From positions 868,001 to 932,000 of the forward strand of contig CAVOFR010000007.1 in NCBI GenBank assembly GCA_963695075.1: DNA of 64,000 nucleotides. Reading direction: 5' to 3'. Source of the stretch: CAWCAL01 sp963695075. Its GTDB lineage: Bacteria > Actinomycetota > Acidimicrobiia > Acidimicrobiales > CAWCAL01. The position numbers were made by a program, and so were the translations under genes. Within the stretch, counting starts at the first letter, position 1. The number at the start of each line of letters is the position of its first letter. This document shows positions 51,943 through 59,978 of this stretch, in pieces. The notes beneath the pieces are model-generated. The model was not told where the DNA came from, made no database searches, and was given only the letters and a program-made list of their open reading frames with translations.

Positions 51943-52779
51943 TCACTCGGTGGGGGGAAGATGCCGCGTCCAGACGAGCGGGTTGAGCTCCGAATCGACG
52001 AGGTCACCCGGCCTCCGACCACCCAGCCAGCCCATGTCCAGCTGCTGTTGTTCGGTGGGTTCGCTCACCCGGGTCCCGTCGGCGACGTAGATCACAGTCA
52101 TCACCGGACGGTCGTGGTCGGTCGGGTTGGCCTTCGCCGAGTGGAGGGTCCACCCGGCATGAAACGTCGCGTCGCCCGCCGCCAACGGTCCGTGGGTCGT
52201 CGCGATCAACTCGTGCTCGGTGATCAGCCGGGAGATCGTGTCATGCGACGCGTCGGAGATGCCTCCGGCAGCCACGTCAGCCCGGAGGTGTGACCCCGAG
52301 GCGAACGTCATTCCGCCGACCTCGGCCGGAGTGTCCTCGAGTGGCATCCACATTGTGATCGTTCGGTCGGTGTCCAAGGGCCAGTAGCTCTGGTCCTGGT
52401 GCCACGGCGTGTAGCCGCCCCCCGCTTCCTTGACCAGGGCCTGGTCGTGGTAGATGCGCACGCCGTCCACGCCCATGAGCTCGGCCGCCACGCGACCGAA
52501 TCGAGGCGCCAGGACGAAGCGGGCCACCGACGCGTCGTGCCGCCAGAGGTTGAACATCTGGAGGAACGCCCGACCGTAGGTGTCTCGTTCGGCGAGGGGT
52601 CGGCTCTCCCATCGTTGCGCCGCCGCCGTAGCGAGGAGGGCGGGACGGTAGGCGGCCACCTCCTCTGGTGTGGCCAGGCCGCGGACACAGATGTGGCCGT
52701 CCCGTGCATAACGGTTCCGCTCGTCGGCTGCCACGGACCGGATCGGCGCGAGATCGGGCAGCCCGGACGGCGTCGTCAT
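51943..52779 (-). CDS. phytanoyl-CoA dioxygenase (PhyH) family protein
   Basis: A 278-residue Fe(II)/2-oxoglutarate oxygenase: YTPWHQDQSYWPLD carries the HxD iron ligands, MTFASGSHLRADV follows the core, and FHAGWTLHSAKANPTDHDRPV contains the distal His and co-substrate Arg. It hydroxylates an unknown small molecule or lipid. The ATG at 52779 overlaps the stop of the SDR gene (ATGA), so both are co-translated and may act on the same substrate. Confidence 0.87.
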   Translation of the reverse strand: MTTPSGLPDLAPIRSVAADERNRYARDGHICVRGLATPEEVAAYRPALLATAAAQRWESRPLAERDTYGRAFLQMFNLWRHDASVARFVLAPRFGRVAAELMGVDGVRIYHDQALVKEAGGGYTPWHQDQSYWPLDTDRTITMWMPLEDTPAEVGGMTFASGSHLRADVAAGGISDASHDTISRLITEHELIATTHGPLAAGDATFHAGWTLHSAKANPTDHDRPVMTVIYVADGTRVSEPTEQQQLDMGWLGGRRPGDLVDSELNPLVWTRHLPPTE

Positions 52780-53708
52780 CCCATCGCCGCGACCACGTCG
52801 AGATCGATTCCCGTCTCGCGTTCGGAGACCGCCCAGAGACCGGCGATCGCCTTCTCGAGTCCGACCACGCGTATGATGGGTTTCCGGACCGGCGGCCCGT
52901 TGTTGACGAAGAGCGGACCGTAGAACTCGCCACCCTTCGCCTCGGGGTCGGTCGCGGCTCGGAGCTGGGGCAGCGCCCCCCGAGCGACGTCCATCCCGGT
53001 GTAGCGGGCAGCGACGACGCTGGCCCGCGAAATGAAGCCGCCGGACTCGTCGGCGCTGTGGGTCTGGAGGTCCGAGTCGGACAGACCCGGATGCGCCGCC
53101 AGGCTCGAGGCTCGAGCGCCTGCGGCGTCGAATCGCTGTTGGAGTCCGATGGCGAAGTGGAGGTTGGCCAGCTTGGACTGGCCATAGGCCTTCCAGGGGC
53201 CGTAGCGGCCTTCGAGATGCGGATTCTCGGGATCGACCGCTCGGCCCACGTGGTGTGCGGTGCTCGACACGGTGACGACGCGCCCGGCGTCAGCGGCGAG
53301 GAGCGGCTTCAGGAGGAGTGACGTGAGGGCCCAGTGTCCGAGATGGTTGACCCCGAACTGCATCTCGAAGCCGTCCTCGGTTCGGCGCTCGGGCAGGGCC
53401 ATGAGCCCGGCGTTGTTGACCAGGATGTCGATCGCCGGATGATCGCCGGCGATCCGTTCGGCCGCGGCCTCGACCGACGTCAGCGAACCGAGGTCGAGCG
53501 GGACTATCTCCACCGCGGCATCGGGCAGTCCGACCCGCACGTCGTCCACCGCAGCGGCGGCCTTGGCCTGGTTGCGGGCGGCCATGACCACCCGGGCGCC
53601 GGCACCAGCGAGCGCACGGACGGTCTCGAGGCCGAGCCCTCCGTTGCCGCCGGTCACCACCGCGGTGCGGCCGGTCTGGTCGGGGATGTCGGCGGTGGTC
53701 CAGCTCAT
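52776..53708 (-). CDS. retinol-dehydrogenase-like SDR
   Basis: A 310-residue SDR: VVTGGNGGLGLETVRAL, ILVNNAGLM, FGVNHLGHWALTSLL, SSTAHHVG and catalytic YGQSK. This set is typical of the RDH/WWOX-like group acting on lipid-type alcohols. Its ATG at 53708 overlaps the stop of a tiny repeat-encoded frame (53705-53800) and lies 84 bp downstream of the formate dehydrogenase Fe-S gene; overlap with PhyH downstream makes a unit SDR-PhyH appended to the formate dehydrogenase operon. Confidence 0.87.
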   Translation of the reverse strand: MSWTTADIPDQTGRTAVVTGGNGGLGLETVRALAGAGARVVMAARNQAKAAAAVDDVRVGLPDAAVEIVPLDLGSLTSVEAAAERIAGDHPAIDILVNNAGLMALPERRTEDGFEMQFGVNHLGHWALTSLLLKPLLAADAGRVVTVSSTAHHVGRAVDPENPHLEGRYGPWKAYGQSKLANLHFAIGLQQRFDAAGARASSLAAHPGLSDSDLQTHSADESGGFISRASVVAARYTGMDVARGALPQLRAATDPEAKGGEFYGPLFVNNGPPVRKPIIRVVGLEKAIAGLWAVSERETGIDLDVVAAMG

Positions 53709-53800
53709 GGAATACTCCAGATTGGTTCGGGGTCGGAGACGCTCGGGTCAGACATGGTCGGGTCAGACATGGTCCGGTCAGACATGGTCCGGTCAGACAT
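53705..53800 (-). CDS. possible 31-residue repeat peptide
   Basis: An ATG at 53800 opens a frame of four near-identical MSD(R/P)T units and ends at a TGA that overlaps the SDR start codon (ATGA). A GGGA lies just before the ATG. Because it is generated by a 15-bp tandem repeat it could simply be a by-product, but the overlap with the next start would suit a coupling or leader function. Confidence 0.3.
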   Translation of the reverse strand: MSDRTMSDRTMSDPTMSDPSVSDPEPIWSIP

Positions 53801-53805
53801 AGTCC
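53746..53805. repeat. 15-bp tandem repeat, four copies
   Basis: Units GGTCAGACATGGTCG, GGTCAGACATGGTCC, the same again, and GGTCAGACATAGTCC. The last unit includes the C-terminal codons and TGA of the formate dehydrogenase Fe-S gene, so the array looks like repeated duplication of that gene's end, stop codon included. Confidence 0.92.
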
Positions 53806-54650
53806 CAGCCGAAACGCCCTTTGATGCACAGATGACCGCTCGTGACGTCGTGGTCGTCTGGCGAGGTGACCTTCACGATCTCGTCATCCTGCACGTGTAG
53901 TTCGAGGTTGCACCCGACGCCACAATAGGAGCAGACCGTGGTCGTGACCGTCTGGTCCTCGGGGGACCAGGTGCCGGCCTGCCGCCGGTCGAACTCGGTC
54001 CTGAACTGGAGGGCGTTGGTGGGGCAGACGCCGATGCAGTTGCCGCAGTACACGCAAGCCGACTCCGGGAGCGGCACATCGAACTCGGTCGAGATGCGGG
54101 CGTCCATCCCCCGGCCGGCCACCGAGATGGCGAAGGTGTGCTGGGCGTCGTCACCACAGGCCTCGACGCACTTGTAGCAGAGCACGCACTGGTCGTAGGC
54201 CCGAACGAACAGGCTGTCCTGGATCTTGACCGGCTGACCGATGCGTGCCGACGCCGTCTCTCCGGCCACGGAATCGAAACGGGTCGGGTCGGCCTCGTAG
54301 GCCTCGATCCAGCGGTTGATGTCGTCGGCCTGGGAGAGATCGACCGTGCTCGCGAGGAGCTCGAGCACCATTCTGCGACTGTGGCGAACCCGTTCGGTGT
54401 CGGTGTGGACGACCATGCCGTTCTCGGCGGGTCGAGAGCAGGCCGGTACCAGAGTCCGGTTGCCCTCGACCTCGACCACACAGACACGGCAGGCGTTGAC
54501 CGGGGTGAGCGTGTCGGCGTGGCAGATGGTCGGAGTCGCGACGTCGGCGGCACGGCATGCCTCGAGGATGGTGCCCCCCCGGGCAACCGACAGCGGCGTG
54601 CCGTCGATCTCGATGGTCACCGCCGCCCCGCCGGCGTCGTTGCCATTCAC
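53793..54650 (-). CDS. formate dehydrogenase Fe-S protein (detached N-terminus of the catalytic subunit)
   Basis: A 285-residue protein with a plant-type [2Fe-2S] domain (ATPTICHADTLTPVNACRVC, then VPACSRPAENGM), a NuoG-like His/Cys helix, two [4Fe-4S] motifs (YDQCVLCYKCVEACG and CVYCGNCIGVCPTNAL) and, at the C-terminus, the Mo-bisPGD [4Fe-4S] domain (VCSYCGVGCNLEL, LCIKGRFGWDYV). In usual FdhA/FdsA this continues directly into the catalytic domain. Here the protein stops there, and the catalytic part is encoded upstream at 58278-56365. It should carry electrons from the molybdenum or tungsten site to the diaphorase subunit. The GTG start overlaps the stop of the diaphorase gene. Confidence 0.87.
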   Translation of the reverse strand: MNGNDAGGAAVTIEIDGTPLSVARGGTILEACRAADVATPTICHADTLTPVNACRVCVVEVEGNRTLVPACSRPAENGMVVHTDTERVRHSRRMVLELLASTVDLSQADDINRWIEAYEADPTRFDSVAGETASARIGQPVKIQDSLFVRAYDQCVLCYKCVEACGDDAQHTFAISVAGRGMDARISTEFDVPLPESACVYCGNCIGVCPTNALQFRTEFDRRQAGTWSPEDQTVTTTVCSYCGVGCNLELHVQDDEIVKVTSPDDHDVTSGHLCIKGRFGWDYV

Positions 54651-56368
54651 GACGGCTTTCCCAACAGGCCCGAGCCCAGCGCCGATCGGACCGCGTCAGC
54701 TGCCGTGTGACCCAGCCCGCAGATCGAGGCATCGGCCATCACCCGGGCGATGTCGTCGATCATGGCGGCGTCGATCTCGTGGGCGGCCCCGGCGCCCCGG
54801 GTCGCGAGATGCTCGAATTGACGGGCGGTGCCGACCCGGCAGGGCACACACTGACCGCAGGACTCATCGCGGAAGAATTCGGCGATGCGGGTCACCACGG
54901 GAGCCATCTCGACGGTTCGGTCGAACACCGTGATCGCCCCGGAGCCGATGCTCAGCCCCGCAACCCGCGCGTCCTCGAGGGTCAAGCGGAGATCGAGGGC
55001 GTCGGGTCCCACGAATCTGCCCGCCGCCCCGCCCAACAACACGGCCCGGATGTCCGCGGCGGCACCACCGGCCCGTTCGATCAAGGCCCCGAGCGTCGTC
55101 CCGAAGGGCACCTCGTAGACGCCAGGACGGCCGAGCCGTCCCGACAGGCAGAAGAGCTTCGTGCCGGGCGACCCGTCGGTGCCGACGCTGCGGTAGGCGG
55201 CCGGCCCGTCCGAGACGATGTCGAGAACGTTGACCAACGTCTCGGGGTTGTTGACGGCGGTCGGGGCGCCGAACAAGCCGTGGGTGGTCGGGAACGGAGG
55301 CTTGTTCCGCGGTTCGCCACGAAAACCCTCGATCGATTCGAACAGCGCCGTCTCCTCGCCGCAGACGTACGCACCGGCGCCGCGCCTCAGCTCGATGTCG
55401 AAGGGTCGACCACGACCGCGAGCACCGGGTCCGAGGAGTCCGGTCGCCCGGGCCTGCTGCAGCGCCGAGGTCAGCCGCTGTGTGGCCAGCGGGTATTCGC
55501 CGCGAACATAGATCCAGCCCTGCGAAGCGCCGGTGGCCAGGCCCGCGATGGTGAGCGCCTCGACGAGGGCGAACGGGTCGTGGTCCATGAGAAGGCGGTC
55601 CTTGAAGGTCCCGGGCTCGGACTCGTCGGCATTGGCGACGACGTGGCTCGGACCGTCGGGCTGGTCCGCGACCGCCCGCCACTTGTCGCCGGTCGGAAAC
55701 GCCGCTCCACCTCGCCCGGTCAGCCCGGCGTCGGTGATCGCCTCGATGACCGCGTCGGCTCCCATCGCCTTTGCTCGGCCCAGAGCCCTGTAGCCGCCGT
55801 GCTCGAGATACGAGTCGAGGCTGGTCGGATCGACCACGCCCACACGGCGAAGGAGGCGCAACCCGGGTTCGCCGGCCTGGGGAAGCGAGACCGGGTCGAC
55901 GTGAATCGAGCCCGGCACGAACTGGGCGGGCGCCCGGTCGCATCGTCCCAGGCACGCCGAGCGACGGACGTGGTGGCCGGCGGACGCCAGCGAGGCGGCG
56001 AGGGCGTCCCCGCCGTCGATCTGGCACGCGGCATCGGCGCAGACGTGGTGGGTCGGTCCGGCGTGGTCGGGCGGATCGGTGTGCAGGAGGTCGTAGAAGG
56101 TGGCGACGCCGTAGATCTCGGCCGGGGGGACCTGGAGCTGACGGGCGACGTAGTGCAATCCGCCGGGGCTGATCCATCCGGCCCGATCTTGGAGCGCGTG
56201 CAGCGCCGGTAGCAGCAGGTGACGTCGTCCGACCCGGCGGGCGTGGCCGCTGCGGACCATGCGTTCGGTCTCGATCACCACCACCGCCTCGTCGTGGGGA
56301 ACGACCTGGTCGACCGCGGCACGCTCGGCCTCGGTGGGCTCGTCGGCTCCGATGCGCAGGTCGGTCAT
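54647..56368 (-). CDS. formate dehydrogenase diaphorase subunit, NuoE-NuoF fusion
   Basis: A 573-residue fusion. The N-terminal NuoE-like thioredoxin-fold domain carries [2Fe-2S] cysteines in CADAACQIDGG and CLGRCDRAP. The C-terminal NuoF-like domain has GRGGAAFPTGDKW and NADESEPGTFKDRLLM (NADH and FMN binding), GAGAYVCGEETALFESIEG, and a [4Fe-4S] site in CGQCVPCRVG. It passes electrons from formate to NAD+. The ATG at 56368 overlaps the catalytic gene stop, and its own stop overlaps the Fe-S gene start, so the three genes are translated as one unit. Confidence 0.9.
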   Translation of the reverse strand: MTDLRIGADEPTEAERAAVDQVVPHDEAVVVIETERMVRSGHARRVGRRHLLLPALHALQDRAGWISPGGLHYVARQLQVPPAEIYGVATFYDLLHTDPPDHAGPTHHVCADAACQIDGGDALAASLASAGHHVRRSACLGRCDRAPAQFVPGSIHVDPVSLPQAGEPGLRLLRRVGVVDPTSLDSYLEHGGYRALGRAKAMGADAVIEAITDAGLTGRGGAAFPTGDKWRAVADQPDGPSHVVANADESEPGTFKDRLLMDHDPFALVEALTIAGLATGASQGWIYVRGEYPLATQRLTSALQQARATGLLGPGARGRGRPFDIELRRGAGAYVCGEETALFESIEGFRGEPRNKPPFPTTHGLFGAPTAVNNPETLVNVLDIVSDGPAAYRSVGTDGSPGTKLFCLSGRLGRPGVYEVPFGTTLGALIERAGGAAADIRAVLLGGAAGRFVGPDALDLRLTLEDARVAGLSIGSGAITVFDRTVEMAPVVTRIAEFFRDESCGQCVPCRVGTARQFEHLATRGAGAAHEIDAAMIDDIARVMADASICGLGHTAADAVRSALGSGLLGKPS

Positions 56369-58278
56369 GATGCACCATCCCGTTCGACCGCCGACTCGAG
56401 TCTGTCGATGCGGATGGCGGTGGCTTTGAACTCCGCGGTGCCGGACAGTGGGTCCCACGTGTCGTTGGTGAGGATGTTGGTGTCGATCAGCTCGGGGAAG
56501 TGGAAGGTGGCGAAGGTCAGCCCTCGGGGGAGGTCGGGTTGGAGGCGGATGGGCGTCACGATCGATCCTCGGGTCGAGCTCACCAGAACCCGTTCGCCGT
56601 CGCTGAGCCCCAGCTCGGCCGCGTCGGCGGGGTGGATGTCGAGCGCATCGCCGTCGCGGATGGGCGACGCGTACCCGCCGCTCTGGACCCCGGTGTTGTA
56701 CGAATCGAGGGCTCGGCCCGTCGTGAGACGGAGCGGGAACCGTTCGGTGAGCTCGTCGTCGGGACCCTTGTGCTCCACCGTGGAGAACGGCGCCGGATCG
56801 TGCCCGTCCAGATCGTCGGCCCACAGCCAGCCGTGGAGGAACGGGCTGCCGGGGTGATCCTCGGTCGGGCAGGGCCACTGGAGCCCTCCGTCCGACTCGA
56901 GACGAGCCCAGCTCATCCCGGCGTGCATGGGGGAGAGGGAGCGGAGCTCGTCCCACAGGTCCTCGGCTCTCGGATGCCCCAGGTCCACGCCCATGCGACG
57001 GGCCAGAAGCAGCAGGATGTCGATGTCGTCGCGGGCCTCGCCGGGCGGTGAGAGGGCGGCCCTGACCCGTTGGACCCGTCGTTCGCTCGAAGTGACCGTG
57101 CCCTCGGTCTCGGCCCAGGCGACCGCGGCGGGAAGCACCACGTCGGCCAGCTCAGCGGTGCGGGTGAGGAAGATGTCCTGGACGACCAGCGTGTCCAGGC
57201 TCGAGAGGATGGCGCGGGCCCGGGCGACGTCGGCCTCGGAATCGGCGGGGTTCTCACCGATCACGTACAGGGCGCGGAGGTCGCCCCGGCCCATCGCCTC
57301 GAACATGAGCGAGAGGTGCAGGCCGGGTTCGGGAGGAATCGGGCGGCCGTAGGTGGTCTCGAACCTGGCCCGTATCTCCGGGTCGGCGACGTCCTGGAAT
57401 CCGGGCAGCTTGTTGGGCAGCGCCCCCATGTCGCCGCCGCCCTGGACGTTGTTCTGTCCCCGCAGCGGCACCAACCCCGATCCCCACCGACCTACGTGTC
57501 CGGTGAGGAGAGCGAGATTGCACAGGGCGACCACGTTGTCGACCGCGTTGCGGTGCTCGGTGATGCCGAGGGTCCACAGCAGCTGGGCCGACTCTGCGCC
57601 GGCGTAGGCGTGCGCCAGTTCTGCGATCGCCCGTCCTGGGACGCCGGTGATCCGCTCGGCGTGGTCCAGCGTGTAGCACTCGACCGAGGCAGCGTAGGTA
57701 TCGAAGCCCTGCGTGGCACGGGCGATGAAACCGGTGTCGGCGAGCCCTGCCGCGATGATCTCACGGCCGACCGCGTTGGCGAGTGCGACGTCGGTTCCCA
57801 CGTCGAGGCCGAGCCACAGGTCGGCGAACTTGGCGGAGGAGGTTCGCCGTGGGTCGACGCAGAACATGCTCGCACCGGCGCGGATCCCCGCCAGCAGGTG
57901 ATGGAAGAAGATCGGGTGGGCCTCACGGGCGTTGGAGCCCCACAGGACGATGCAGTCGGTCTCCTCGATCTCGCGATAGGACGAGGTTCCGCCGCCGGCT
58001 CCGAAGACGGTCGCCAGACCGACGACCGAGGGAGCGTGTCAGGTTCTGTTGCACGAGTCGATGTTGTTCGACCCGATCACCACTCGGGCGAACTTCTGCG
58101 CGAGGTAGTTCATCTCGTTGGTGGCTTTGGAGCAGCTGAACATGCCGAACGCCTCGGGACCGTGGCCGTCGACGACCCGTCCGAAGCCGTCCGCGGCCCG
58201 GTCGAGGGCCTCGTCCCAGCCGGCCTCGCGCAGCTCGCCGTCCTGGCGAACGAGGGGTCGGGTCAGTCGCTCGGGCAT
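56365..58278 (-). CDS. fdhF: formate dehydrogenase catalytic subunit, selenocysteine-containing, lacking the Fe-S N-terminus
   Basis: A 637-residue molybdopterin oxidoreductase read through an in-frame UGA at 58041-58039 (residue 80) in the context NNIDSCNRT-U-HAPSVVGLATVFG, which is the exact selenocysteine site of formate dehydrogenases. Downstream are WGSNAREAHPIFFHH, DPRRTSSA, GQNNVQGGGDMGALP and the C-terminal cofactor domain RLTTGRALDSYNTGVQ. It oxidises formate to CO2. The protein begins MPERLTRPLVRQDGE, right after where the [4Fe-4S] domain should end; that domain is on a separate gene (54650-53793). GGAGGA lies 7 nt before the ATG. Without the UGA readthrough an 80-codon fragment and a second frame would be annotated. 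Confidence 0.9.
58008..58041 (-). promoter_or_regulatory. bacterial SECIS hairpin for UGA recoding
   Basis: After the UGA (58041-58039) come 18 nt, then GGUCU at 58020-58016. The bases 58028-58021 and 58015-58008 can form an eight-pair stem (one G-U pair) that presents GGUCU as the loop. The same 18-nt spacing and GGUCU loop are, from memory, found in E. coli fdhF, where SelB binds the hairpin. Confidence 0.85.
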
Positions 58279-58335
58279 CGGTCTTCCTCCGGAGCGCAAC
58301 CCTACCCAGAACGACGAACCGGTGAGGGCGATGAA

Positions 58336-59589
58336 TCAGGCGCCACGGCGTCCGCCCCGGAGGAGCCCGAGAGCCCCCAGCGTCAGCGGGTAGAGGACGA
58401 TCCAGCCGAAGCTGGCCAGGGTCGCCACCGCGATCATTAGGATGACGACGGCGAGTATCCGGATCCGACCGCGCCGATGAGCCACGAACGCGGCCGCCGC
58501 CAGGACCAGACCGGCGAAGATGCAGGCGGCGGCGAGCCTGAACAGCATCTCGAGGTCGACCCAACCGACGCGTTCCACCCCCGCGAACGCAGCGAAGACC
58601 GCGGTGGTCACGGTGACCGCGCGAACGGGTACGTTCGCAGCATCGGTCCGGCCGAGCGAGTCCGGCAGCGACCCCTCGCGGGCCGCGCTGTAGCAGAGGC
58701 GGGAGAACGCCCAGACGACGCCGTTCAAGTTGGCCACCACGATCACGATGCCCAGCAGGGTCACCGCCCTGCGACCGGCCTCGCCGAAGGCGACGTCGGC
58801 CAACGCGCTGATCGGTGTTGTCGTCAGCTCCGGGTCATCGACGGGAAGCGCCGTCTGGAGGGCCGCGGCCAGGACCACGTAGAGGAGGGTGACTGCCCCG
58901 AAGCTCAGCCCGACCATCAGCGGAAAGTCACGTCGGGGGTTCACGAACTCCTCGCTCGTGAACGCCATGAGCTCCCAGCCGGCGAAGGCGAAGAAGACAA
59001 GGCCCAGTTCGCCGACGGCAGCGCTCGCATCGTCCGGAGCGGAGACGCCGACGCCGGCATCACCTCGTACCAGCGCGGCGATGCTGATCGTGGCCAGCCC
59101 GGCGACGAACGAGAACGAGAGGATCTGCTGGAGGCGTGCTCCCAGCCGGGCTCCGGCCCGGTTGACCGCCCAACCGATCCCGAGCACCGATGCCGCGCCC
59201 ACCGGCACCAGCCAGGATCGGCCGAAGAGATCGGCGAATAGATTGCCGCCGACCAGCGCAAGGCCCGCGCCGCCGGCCATGGCGCCGAGAAGGACGAACT
59301 CGGCGGCGATCGCCCACCGGTCGCCGAGCGTCGGCCGGACGAACCCGGCGATGCCCCCGGCCGAGGGGTGGGCAGCCCCGAGCGACGCGATGGCCAGCAG
59401 GATCGGTGCCGCCACGAGGGCTGCCAGCACCCACGACCAGAGTGCCGTCTCGCCGGCACCCCGATAGACCAGGCCGGGAAGAACCAGGAGGCCGCTCCCG
59501 ACCACCATCGTGATCGCCAGACCGACGGCCGGCCCCAGCGTCAGGACCCGGTCGAGTCGCCCGTCTCCGGGCCCACCTGGGTCATCCAT
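58336..59589 (-). CDS. APC-family amino acid permease
   Basis: A 417-residue membrane protein with about twelve helices. The first helix LGPAVGLAITMVVGSGLLVLPG holds the unwound GSG motif of APC transporters, and FAFAGWELMAFTSEEFVNPRRD is the typical helix 6 region. It resembles YjeH-like exporters of Met and branched-chain amino acids. The start at 59589 is 3 bp after the DUF2237 stop, so the two are one operon. It ends 57 bp upstream of the formate dehydrogenase gene on the same strand but with no clear functional link. Confidence 0.86.
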   Translation of the reverse strand: MDDPGGPGDGRLDRVLTLGPAVGLAITMVVGSGLLVLPGLVYRGAGETALWSWVLAALVAAPILLAIASLGAAHPSAGGIAGFVRPTLGDRWAIAAEFVLLGAMAGGAGLALVGGNLFADLFGRSWLVPVGAASVLGIGWAVNRAGARLGARLQQILSFSFVAGLATISIAALVRGDAGVGVSAPDDASAAVGELGLVFFAFAGWELMAFTSEEFVNPRRDFPLMVGLSFGAVTLLYVVLAAALQTALPVDDPELTTTPISALADVAFGEAGRRAVTLLGIVIVVANLNGVVWAFSRLCYSAAREGSLPDSLGRTDAANVPVRAVTVTTAVFAAFAGVERVGWVDLEMLFRLAAACIFAGLVLAAAAFVAHRRGRIRILAVVILMIAVATLASFGWIVLYPLTLGALGLLRGGRRGA

Positions 59590-59592
59590 CGC

Positions 59593-59955
59593 CTAGGAAT
59601 CGACGGCGTGCGCCTGCATGGCCGCGAGGTCCACCCATTCCAGGGTGTGGATGTGGGTCGCCGCGAGCACTACGGGCGGTGCGACCCCGGCATCGAACGC
59701 ATCACGCCAGCGGGTGGCGCACAGGCACCACCGGTCGCCGGGGCTCAAGCCTGGGAAGCCGAGCTCGGGTCTCGGCGTGGACAGGTCATTTCCCTGAGCC
59801 TTCGAGAAGTCGAGGAACTCCGCCGTGAGGCGGGCGCACACGGTGTGCACGCCCGCGTCGTCAACGCCGGTGTTGCAGCACCCGTCACGGTGGAAGCCGG
59901 TGATCGGATCGGTTCCGCACTCGATCAACTCGCCTCCGAGGACGTTGCGCGCCAT
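59593..59955 (-). CDS. DUF2237 family protein
   Basis: A 120-residue protein that fits DUF2237 over its whole length: ARNVLGGELIECGTDPITGF, HRDGCCNTGVDDAGVHTVC, FLDFSKAQGNDLSTPRPELG and FPGLSPGDRWCLCATRW. The conserved cysteines suggest metal or cluster binding, but no function is established. It starts at ATG 59955, 23 bp from the divergent monooxygenase start, and precedes the APC permease. Confidence 0.9.
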   Translation of the reverse strand: MARNVLGGELIECGTDPITGFHRDGCCNTGVDDAGVHTVCARLTAEFLDFSKAQGNDLSTPRPELGFPGLSPGDRWCLCATRWRDAFDAGVAPPVVLAATHIHTLEWVDLAAMQAHAVDS

Positions 59956-59965
59956 CCACAGGTTC

Positions 59966-59971
59966 TAATCT
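59966..59971 (+). promoter_or_regulatory. -10 box of a leaderless promoter (TAATCT)
   Basis: TAATCT ends 7 nt before the GTG at 59979; TTGCGC at 59945-59950 could be the -35 box and then lies inside the divergent DUF2237 gene's 5' codons. Only 23 bp separate the two starts. Confidence 0.5.
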
Positions 59972-59978
59972 CCTGCCG

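Noticed and set aside
53563..53802. Plus-strand frame with SGQTW repeats
   Set aside because: It is the complement of the 15-bp tandem repeat and of the SDR 5' end, with no start signal or domain.
58039..58278. Stand-alone 79-residue protein ending at the UGA
   Set aside because: The sequence continues without a break into the formate dehydrogenase core, the UGA is at the known Sec position and a SECIS hairpin follows, so this is a selenoprotein and not a truncated gene.
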